Origin: Alphaproteobacteria bacterium
Lineage (GTDB): Bacteria; Pseudomonadota; Alphaproteobacteria; Sphingomonadales; Rhodothalassiaceae
Reading direction: 5' to 3'
Assembly: GCA_003695555.1 (NCBI GenBank)
Contig: RFIU01000273.1
Location: 1-5,114, forward strand
Length of the DNA: 5,114 nucleotides
Below the pieces are notes generated by a model, which saw only the letters and a program-made list of their open reading frames with translations, was not told the origin of the DNA and did not search any database. Shown here one piece after another: positions 1 to 4,672 of this stretch. The position numbers were made by a program, and so were the translations under genes. Position 1 is the stretch's first letter, and each line of letters starts with the position of its first letter.

Positions 1-8
1 GCGCACAG

Positions 9-29
9 GATTATCTGCGAGCGATAATC
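9..29. promoter_or_regulatory. Perfect inverted repeat, possible operator over the apbE -10
   Basis: GATTATC (9-15) and GATAATC (23-29) are exact reverse complements separated by 7 bases. The right arm contains GATAAT (23-28), a 5/6 match to a sigma70 -10 box; with normal spacing its -35 would fall at or beyond the window's left edge, so it cannot be checked. Transcription from it would begin near 35, leaving a leader of about 33 bases before the GTG at 68. AT-rich symmetric arms in GC-rich DNA, placed over a -10, suit a repressor site. GATAATCAT also resembles half of a Fur box, but the other half does not fit. It could instead be the 3' hairpin of an unseen upstream gene. Confidence 0.35.
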
Positions 30-50
30 ATGTGCAATGTAGGGGAATGC

Positions 51-57
51 AAAGGAG
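51..57 (+). promoter_or_regulatory. Ribosome binding site that sets the apbE start
   Basis: AAAGGAG at 51-57 lies 10 bases before the GTG at 68. The earlier in-frame candidates are worse: GTG at 32 has no purine-rich sequence in front, and ATG at 47 has AGGGG only one base away. The site therefore favours GTG 68. Confidence 0.6.
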
Positions 58-67
58 TGTCCCGGAC

Positions 68-1150
68 GTGAGCGAAAAAGACTCGCCGACCCTTGCGGCA
101 ACCTGCGCGGACGAGAAGGCCGGTCGCCATGGCGCCCGGCCGAGCCGGCGGCGGATACTCTCGATCATCGCCGGGGCGGGAGCAGCGGTGCTGGCGCCGG
201 GCGTCGCACTCGGGGCCGGCGCTGAAAAGGGCGACAAGCCACCCCACCGCTGGCGCGGCCGTCTGCTCGGGGCGGAAGCGGCGCTCATCCTCTACCATCA
301 TGACCAAGAGCAAGCGGCACGGGCGATCGCCGCCGTGGTCGCCGAGGTCCACCGGCTCGAGCGGCTCTTCAGCCTGCACAACCGCAACGCCCTGCTCGTG
401 CGCCTCAATTCCGGCGAGGAAGTCGCTCGCCTGCCGGCCGCATTCGTCGAACTGCTGGGACTCTCGGAACGCTTTCACCGCCTGAGCGAAGGGCGCTTCG
501 ACCCGACCGTCGCGCCGTTGTGGGACCTTCATGCAGCACACTTCACCGCCCATCCGCGTGATGAACGGGGTCCGGATGAAGAGGCGATCGCAGCAGTGCG
601 CGAACGCATCGGCCTTGCCCGCCTGCCCCACCCTCGATCCGGCAAGCCATGGCGGCTGCCGGCAGGCATGAAGCTGGTCTTCAACGGCATCGCGCAGGGC
701 TATGTGACGGACCGGGCAGTGGCGCTGCTGAGAAGGAGGGGCTTTCGCCATGCGCTGGTGAATTTCGGAGAATACCGCGCGCTCGGCACCCATCCGGCGG
801 CACGCCCCTTCCGACTGGCGCTCGCCGACCCGTCGCATCCGGGCGCAGCGCTCGGTGAAACGGTCCTGCCCACCGATATGGCGCTGGCGACATCCTCGCC
901 GCTCGCCGCCAGTTTCGACGAAGCGGGACGCTTCCATCACCTGATCGACCCGCTGAGCGGCCGGCCGGCGCCGGATGCGCCCGCGAGCCTGTGGGTGCGC
1001 GCAGCGGATGCGACGAGCGCCGATGCCCTCTCGACGGCGCTGGCGGTCACACCACCCGCACATCGCGGCCGCATCCTTGCTCGCGCAGCCGGTGCGCGCG
1101 CCTGGTTCGCGACGCGTGAGGGCACAATCCGCGAGATCCGGCGGATCTGA
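68..1150 (+). CDS. apbE: FAD:protein FMN transferase, Tat-exported (ApbE family)
   Basis: This 360-residue protein is predicted to transfer FMN from FAD onto a Ser/Thr of a target flavoprotein in the periplasm, using Mg2+. Residues 26-31 read SRRRIL, a twin-arginine motif, followed by a hydrophobic stretch (30-48) and an ALGA-type cleavage site near 49, so export by Tat is expected. ApbE hallmarks appear in order: the LERLFSLHN block, FDPTVAPLWDL, FNGIAQGYVTD (flavin-binding region), VNFGEYRALG, HHLIDPLSGRPAP, and SADALSTAL near the C-terminus, which supplies the conserved Asp and Ser/Thr of the metal site. The NGIAQGY wording resembles the Tat-bearing NosX-like subgroup, but no denitrification gene is visible. 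The acceptor flavoprotein may be encoded upstream, outside the window. GTG 68 was chosen from its ribosome site; starts at 32 or 47 would add 12 or 7 residues. The gene converges on the next one with 24 bp between stops. Confidence 0.9.
   Translation: MSEKDSPTLAATCADEKAGRHGARPSRRRILSIIAGAGAAVLAPGVALGAGAEKGDKPPHRWRGRLLGAEAALILYHHDQEQAARAIAAVVAEVHRLERLFSLHNRNALLVRLNSGEEVARLPAAFVELLGLSERFHRLSEGRFDPTVAPLWDLHAAHFTAHPRDERGPDEEAIAAVRERIGLARLPHPRSGKPWRLPAGMKLVFNGIAQGYVTDRAVALLRRRGFRHALVNFGEYRALGTHPAARPFRLALADPSHPGAALGETVLPTDMALATSSPLAASFDEAGRFHHLIDPLSGRPAPDAPASLWVRAADATSADALSTALAVTPPAHRGRILARAAGARAWFATREGTIREIRRI
1134..1148. repeat. Short inverted repeat at the convergent gene ends
   Basis: AGATCCG (1134-1140) and CGGATCT (1142-1148) are exact reverse complements around one base. 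They can form a 6-bp stem with a GGC loop at the apbE stop codon. There is no T-run on either side, so it is not a classical terminator. It lies where both converging transcripts should end, and no other terminator is visible between 1151 and 1174. Confidence 0.3.
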
Positions 1151-1174
1151 GGCATTCCGCCCGGCCCCGGCCCT

Positions 1175-2485
1175 TCAAGAGAGATGCGGTGCCAGCATCG
1201 CCAGCGCCCGGGCACCGGCATCATCGTCATGCAGCCCGCGGGCAAGCGCGATCGCCTCGCGCACCCGACCGGATGCGATCATCAGGCGGATCGCAACAAG
1301 ACGGGCGCGGTCCTGCTCGGCGGATGAAGTCTCGTCCTTCAGGCGATCGACGATGCGCATCGCAAGCGCACCCCACAGGGGCCGCGCAAAGGGATGCCCG
1401 AGAAGACTTTCCGCCAGTTCGGAAATCCCCCGGAGATCCCGAAAGCGGCCAGCAAGAGCCAGCGCCTCGTCGCTACGGCCGCCTGCAGCGAGCGCCGTCA
1501 TCGCCTCGGCAAGAGCGGTGGTCGGGTCCTGATCGATGGTCACCGAGCGTACCCGGGCGAGCATCCGTGCGACATGCCGGTCATAGGCCGCCCGATCATC
1601 AAGTGCGAGATCGAGCAAGGCAATCGCCGCCCAGACCCGAACCTCCTCACCGGCATAGCCGAGACCGGGGGCGACATGTTCAGCCAGCTCATCACGCAAG
1701 GCGCGCGCCTTCTCGACCTCACCCGCCTTGGCTTCAAGTGCACCAAGACGCGCCATCGCCAGCCATTTGAGCAGGTGGCGCGGGGCGCGATCGACCCGGG
1801 ATTTCAGCATCTGTACCAGCCGGACCGAGCTTTGGTCGTCCTCGGCGGCCGCCCATTCGGCGATATCGGCGAGCGCGCCGAGCGCCAGCCATGGTTCGTT
1901 CACCTCGTCTAGCAGCTTTAGCGCGCCTTCGAAATCGCCTGCGCGGGCGCGGGCGCGCGCGATGCGCGCCATCGTTGCCGCGCGCAGCGCCGGATCGGAA
2001 ATCTCGGAAAGCAGGGCCCGGGCCTTTTGCATGCGGCCGATCGCTGCTTCGATCGGGGCGATCTCGGCAAGCTTGCGTTCCGTCCCGATCGAGATCCCGA
2101 TCGCCCGCGCCGCCCTGACGGCGAGTGACGCAGTGCTTGCCGCCCGGGTGTCATCACCGAGTGCGTGGAAGGCACGGGCAAGGGCGATCAGGGTTTCCAC
2201 CCGATCGAAGGCGAGGTCCTGCGCCGCAACCGCGCGCAGGGCCGAACTCAGGGCGCAGACACGGCTGGGACGGGAAAGGCAGGACACGATCGCCGCATGG
2301 GCATCCTCGCCAGCGACGCTCGTCGGCAGGGTACCATTGCCCTTCCCCTGCAAGGCCAGGGCGCGGTGGGTGACGAGCGGCAGAACCGCAAGCCCGACAA
2401 GGAAGAGGAGGAAGAGGATCGGCAATATCCTGCGCGACGCGTGCCCATCCGTATCCTCAGCCGATACCGTCATGTCCTGCCTCAT
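1175..2485 (-). CDS. Membrane-anchored helical-repeat (TPR-like) protein of unknown function
   Basis: I do not recognise a named family. The 436-residue product has a short polar N-terminus with RR at 18-19, then one strongly hydrophobic segment (about 20-38) ending near ALALQ. It is thus either anchored in the inner membrane with its bulk in the periplasm, or cleaved. The rest is Ala/Leu/Arg-rich and helical, with recurrent turns of the form G-D/R/E-x-x-x-A-x-x-L: around 110, 150, 183, 255, 336 and 406 (for example AGDFEGALKLLDE and GRSDEALALAGRF). This is typical of degenerate tetratricopeptide repeats, which act as binding scaffolds. Only two cysteines are seen, at 69 and 77. ATG 2485 overlaps the amidase stop as ATGA with AGGAG 10 bases upstream; ATG 2473 (432 residues, GAGG 6 bases before) is an alternative. 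The reading frame stays open to 2776, but that extension lies inside the amidase gene. Being last in the operon suggests a role in cell-wall or envelope maintenance; this is inference. Confidence 0.75.
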   Translation of the reverse strand: MRQDMTVSAEDTDGHASRRILPILFLLFLVGLAVLPLVTHRALALQGKGNGTLPTSVAGEDAHAAIVSCLSRPSRVCALSSALRAVAAQDLAFDRVETLIALARAFHALGDDTRAASTASLAVRAARAIGISIGTERKLAEIAPIEAAIGRMQKARALLSEISDPALRAATMARIARARARAGDFEGALKLLDEVNEPWLALGALADIAEWAAAEDDQSSVRLVQMLKSRVDRAPRHLLKWLAMARLGALEAKAGEVEKARALRDELAEHVAPGLGYAGEEVRVWAAIALLDLALDDRAAYDRHVARMLARVRSVTIDQDPTTALAEAMTALAAGGRSDEALALAGRFRDLRGISELAESLLGHPFARPLWGALAMRIVDRLKDETSSAEQDRARLVAIRLMIASGRVREAIALARGLHDDDAGARALAMLAPHLS

Positions 2486-2500
2486 CGCTTCCGGACTCCT
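2482..2500 (-). promoter_or_regulatory. ATGA stop/start overlap and ribosome site for the TPR-like gene
   Basis: On the minus strand the amidase stop TGA (2484-2482) overlaps the ATG at 2485-2483. AGGAG (complement of 2496-2500) lies 10 bases before that ATG, inside the amidase coding sequence. The arrangement implies translational coupling of the two genes. Confidence 0.6.
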
Positions 2501-3258
2501 GTGCTCTCGACCGTTCGCCGGCCTGCCGCATTGCCGGTTGAGGCTTCCTCGGCCTCCTTTGCTGCCACCAGCCGGGCGAGGATCGCCCGGCATTCGGCAT
2601 CCATCAGACCGTCGATCCGCGCGGGGCGGAAGTGCCGCTGGAAAGCCCGCACGAGCGCTTGCTCCACCTCGTCGTCCTCGCCGGCATTCTGCGCCACCCC
2701 ATAGCCGAAGCGCGCCAGCAGGTCGAGAGACGACTCGCCTGCAGACGCCATCGACAGCCCTTGCGCGTCCATCCACAGGCCGAGACCGGCCTCATCCGCC
2801 AGTCGTGCCCATGGAAAAAGTTCGCCGGGATCCTGTTTGCGCATCGGCGCGACATCGCTGTGGGCGACGATCCGGCTCGCCCGGATCCGGTGGCGCGCGA
2901 CGATATCGGCGGCGAGCGTCATCAGGGCGCGAATCTGCGGTTCCGGAAAAGCGCGGTAGCCGAACGCATGGCCGGGATTTTCAAGCTCTATCCCGATCGA
3001 GCGGCCGTTGATATCACGCACACCTTCCCACTCGGCCACCCCCGCATGCCAGGCGCGGCGCTCCTCATCGACCAGACGGAAGACACGGCCGTCCTCGGCG
3101 ATCAGATAATGGGCCGAGACCTTCGCCTGCGGGTCGCACAGACGCTCAAGCGCCTCGTCGAGAGAGCGCATGCCGGTATAGTGAAGAACCAGCATGTCGG
3201 GCGCCCCGCCCGCAGGCCGGGCATCGTGATTGCCAGAGAGATGATCGATGATCCGCAT
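2482..3258 (-). CDS. N-acetylmuramoyl-L-alanine amidase (Amidase_2) with peptidoglycan-binding domain
   Basis: This 258-residue zinc amidase is predicted to cut the bond between N-acetylmuramic acid and L-alanine in peptidoglycan or its anhydro-muropeptide fragments. The catalytic domain (about 1-160) carries the AmpD/AmiD ligands: H26 in LVLHYTG, H133 in VAHSDVAP and D143 in RKQDPGELFPW. E91 in SIGIELENPG is the likely catalytic glutamate, and WHAG (70-73) is also typical. Residues about 175-232 form a helical peptidoglycan-binding domain with the characteristic AFQRHFRPARIDG. The two-domain layout matches AmiD, yet the protein starts directly with the catalytic domain and shows no signal or lipoprotein sequence, so it looks cytoplasmic like AmpD, or is exported by other means. 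I therefore give no symbol. The tail from about 232 is low-complexity and charged. GAAGGG lies 5 bases before ATG 3258. It follows djlA after 33 bp and overlaps the next gene by 4 bp. Confidence 0.9.
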   Translation of the reverse strand: MRIIDHLSGNHDARPAGGAPDMLVLHYTGMRSLDEALERLCDPQAKVSAHYLIAEDGRVFRLVDEERRAWHAGVAEWEGVRDINGRSIGIELENPGHAFGYRAFPEPQIRALMTLAADIVARHRIRASRIVAHSDVAPMRKQDPGELFPWARLADEAGLGLWMDAQGLSMASAGESSLDLLARFGYGVAQNAGEDDEVEQALVRAFQRHFRPARIDGLMDAECRAILARLVAAKEAEEASTGNAAGRRTVESTGVRKR

Positions 3259-3291
3259 CCGCGCCCTTCGCTCCTGCCACCGGCCGCCTGT

Positions 3292-4002
3292 TCAGCGACT
3301 CTGCGCCGCGCGCATCGCACGGATCCGCTCATAAGCCGCATTGATCCGGGCGAGCCGATCGCTGGCGACCTTACGGAAGGACTCCGGCACGCCCTCGGCC
3401 TGCAGACGATCAGGATGATTGGCCCGTACCAGCTTCAGATAGTGGCGATGCAGCGCATCCGCTCCGATATCGGGGGATACCCCGAGCACCGCATGGGGAT
3501 CGTCTTCGGGCGTGCCGAGATTTCGGGCCCGGATGGCCGCGAAACGGCCGTCGGAAAAACCGAAGGAGCGCGCCACCTTGTGCAGAAAGACCAGTTCCTT
3601 TTCGTCCACCCGACCGTCGGCCCTGGCAATATAGAAGAGCGCATCGAGGAGGTCTTCGAGGATCTTCGGATGGTCGGCGAACAGGCGCCCGAGACGCCGC
3701 GCATAGCCCTCGAAGCCGAGCGTCGTGTGGCGGGCCCGCTCATAGGCGCGCTCCACCTCGTTCATCTCGCCTTCCGGCGGCCGGAACAGGCGCCGAAAGG
3801 CTTCCACCTCGTCCGCCGTCACGGTTCCATCGGCTTTGGCCATCTTGGCAGACAGCGCGATCACGCCGATCGTGAATTCGACGCTGCGCAGCATCCGTGC
3901 CGCCGGGTCCCCGGCCCGTGACGCGACACGCTGCTCATGGCTGCGCCGCACCTTGACCAGGGCCCGCCCGACCCCTCTGCCGAGATGATAGAAAAAGCTC
4001 AT
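3292..4002 (-). CDS. djlA: DjlA-type co-chaperone: TerB domain plus C-terminal J domain
   Basis: This 236-residue protein should stimulate DnaK ATPase activity through its J domain. Residues about 40-155 form a helical TerB-like domain with two acidic motifs in equivalent places, KADGTVTADEVEAF (56-69) and RADGRVDEKELVFL (127-140), expected for this possible metal-binding fold. The J domain (about 168-236) begins DPHAVLGVSPD and has the essential HPD at 196-198, then the GVPESFRKVASDRLARINAAYERIR stretch (204-228) with the family's typical ending. E. coli DjlA has an N-terminal membrane segment; residues 1-20 here (MSFFYHLGRGVGRALVKVRR) are basic and short of a convincing one. ATG 4002 is preceded by GGGAAGGA, although spacing is tight; an ATG at 4035 would add 11 unlikely residues and run into the proposed promoter. 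It is the first gene of the minus-strand operon, followed by the amidase after 33 bp. Confidence 0.9.
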   Translation of the reverse strand: MSFFYHLGRGVGRALVKVRRSHEQRVASRAGDPAARMLRSVEFTIGVIALSAKMAKADGTVTADEVEAFRRLFRPPEGEMNEVERAYERARHTTLGFEGYARRLGRLFADHPKILEDLLDALFYIARADGRVDEKELVFLHKVARSFGFSDGRFAAIRARNLGTPEDDPHAVLGVSPDIGADALHRHYLKLVRANHPDRLQAEGVPESFRKVASDRLARINAAYERIRAMRAAQSR

Positions 4003-4019
4003 GCGTCCTTCCCGCCCCT

Positions 4020-4048
4020 TTGCCGTCGGGTCCATCGCCCGCTATAAC
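4020..4048 (+). promoter_or_regulatory. Predicted sigma70 promoter for the DoxX-like gene
   Basis: TTGCCG (4020-4025), a 17-base spacer, then TATAAC (4043-4048). The -10 matches consensus at 5 of 6 positions and the -35 at 4 of 6. Transcription would start near 4055, giving a leader of about 65 bases before ATG 4120. This is the best promoter match in the window. Confidence 0.55.
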
Positions 4049-4069
4049 GGCCTTCGCGATGGGACGCAA
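4041..4069 (-). promoter_or_regulatory. Predicted sigma70 promoter for the djlA-amidase-TPR operon
   Basis: Read on the minus strand, TTGCGT (complement of 4064-4069) is followed by exactly 17 bases and then TATAGC (complement of 4041-4046). The -10 keeps TATA and the -35 keeps TTG. Transcription would start near 4034, about 32 bases before ATG 4002. The -10 occupies the same TATA as the opposite-facing promoter. Confidence 0.45.
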
Positions 4070-4105
4070 AGGCCGCGCATCATCAAAAAAGAGCGGCAAT
4101 CTTCA

Positions 4106-4112
4106 GGGGAGG
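4106..4112 (+). promoter_or_regulatory. Strong ribosome binding site for the DoxX-like gene
   Basis: GGGGAGG lies 7 bases before ATG 4120. It is the strongest Shine-Dalgarno match in the window and fixes the start. Confidence 0.75.
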
Positions 4113-4119
4113 AAAGCCA

Positions 4120-4557
4120 ATGACCGACCATATCGAAACCGCCGCCCGCAGGGCGCTCTTCATCCAGCGGATCGCGCTCGCTCTCTTTCTTGCCGTCTGG
4201 GCGGTGGACAAGATCGTCCGCCCCGTCCACGCAAGCGGCGTCTTCGCCCACTTCTACGGGATCGACCTGGCGCAGGAGATGAGCATCTGGGTCGGCATCG
4301 CCGAGCTGGTACTGATCGCCGCCTTCGCGCTCGGTCTGTGGAAACGCTGGAGCTATCTGCTCGTCTTCCTCTTCCATCTCGTCAGCGTCGTCTCAAGCTG
4401 GAAGATCTATCTGGCGCTCTACGGTGAAGGTGGCAATCTTCTGTTCTGGGCGGCGATTCCGGTGCTCGCGGCCTTCTGGGTACAGTATGCGCTGCGCGAT
4501 CTCGACACTCTCGCACTTGACGATCATCTCGCCGACCGGGCGGCCGGGCGCGCCTGA
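4120..4557 (+). CDS. DoxX-like four-helix inner-membrane protein
   Basis: The product has 145 residues and four predicted membrane helices at about 13-32, 55-74, 78-99 and 107-125, with short polar ends. Size, topology and details fit the DoxX-like superfamily: a D-K pair after the first helix (WAVDKIVRP), a glutamate inside the second (GIAELVLIAAFALGLWKRW), and a histidine in the third (FLFHLVSVVSSWK). DoxX relatives are linked in some bacteria to thiol or oxidative stress and to quinone or thiosulfate oxidation, but the biochemical role of this branch is unknown. The start is set by a strong ribosome site and its own promoter is visible upstream. It points away from the djlA operon and precedes the 5-oxoprolinase gene by 114 bp on the same strand. 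That the gene encodes a membrane protein is near certain; the family name is less so. Confidence 0.8.
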   Translation: MTDHIETAARRALFIQRIALALFLAVWAVDKIVRPVHASGVFAHFYGIDLAQEMSIWVGIAELVLIAAFALGLWKRWSYLLVFLFHLVSVVSSWKIYLALYGEGGNLLFWAAIPVLAAFWVQYALRDLDTLALDDHLADRAAGRA

Positions 4558-4580
4558 ACCCTTTTGTGCCCCCCGGCCGC
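4540..4580 (+). repeat. GC-rich hairpin at the end of the DoxX-like gene
   Basis: GCGGCCGGG (4540-4548) and CCCGGCCGC (4572-4580) are exact reverse complements flanking a 23-base loop that contains the TGA stop (4555-4557). A 9-bp all-GC stem would be stable in RNA. No T-run follows, so it is at most a weak or factor-assisted terminator or an mRNA 3' stabiliser. Confidence 0.3.
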
Positions 4581-4592
4581 GCCTGCCGATGG

Positions 4593-4672
4593 CCGCTTGC
4601 CAAGCCTGATTGCTTCTGCTTGTCTCGCCCGCTGATCGGCGCATGCGGGCAAGCGGAAAGACGAGCGGGCGA
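4593..4672 (+). promoter_or_regulatory. Leader of the 5-oxoprolinase gene with nested inverted repeats
   Basis: The 114-bp gap before ATG 4672 has two nested pairings: CCGCTTGCC (4593-4601) with GGCAAGCGG (4648-4656), and TCGCCCGCT (4625-4633) with AGCGGGCGA (4664-4672). The second covers the bases just before the start codon and its A. GCCCGC (4627-4632) can alternatively pair with GCGGGC (4645-4650), leaving the start free. A ribosome site is weak: GGAAAG (4655-4660), 11 bases upstream. TTGCCA (4597-4602) could be a -35, but I see no good -10. Structure of this kind can arise by chance at this GC content. Confidence 0.25.

Noticed and set aside
32..67. Earlier apbE starts at GTG 32 or ATG 47
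   Set aside because: Neither has a properly spaced ribosome site, whereas AAAGGAG is well placed for GTG 68. They are not excluded by the protein itself.
11..1063. 350-codon open frame on the minus strand opposite apbE
   Set aside because: Its translation is Arg/Cys/His-rich with no domain, and the plus strand encodes a clear ApbE protein. Long antisense frames are expected in GC-rich genes.
1940..1971. GC-only simple-repeat-like tract (gcgcgggcgcgggcgcgcgc)
   Set aside because: It encodes an Ala/Arg run (ARARARAG) inside the TPR-like gene and is explained by codon use; there is no exact tandem unit of interest.
2486..2776. N-terminal extension of the TPR-like protein to an ATG at 2776
   Set aside because: It would overlap the amidase by almost 300 bp, is low-complexity, and would put the membrane segment over 100 residues inside. 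Starts at 2485 or 2473 have ribosome sites.
1728..3011. 427-codon open frame on the plus strand opposite the TPR-like gene and amidase
   Set aside because: Its Ser/Arg/Pro-rich composition is typical of a shadow frame, it crosses the boundary of two minus-strand genes, and it has no recognisable motif.
2632..3921. 429-codon open frame on the plus strand opposite the amidase and djlA
   Set aside because: It spans two genes with convincing catalytic and HPD motifs on the other strand; its own product matches nothing I recognise.
4003..4035. Upstream ATG at 4035 for djlA
   Set aside because: The extra residues do not resemble the family, and the start would lie at or before the predicted transcription start near 4034.
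4540..4580. Intrinsic terminator after the DoxX-like gene
   Set aside because: The stem is strong, but the loop is long (23 bases) and no T-run follows, so I list it only as a hairpin.
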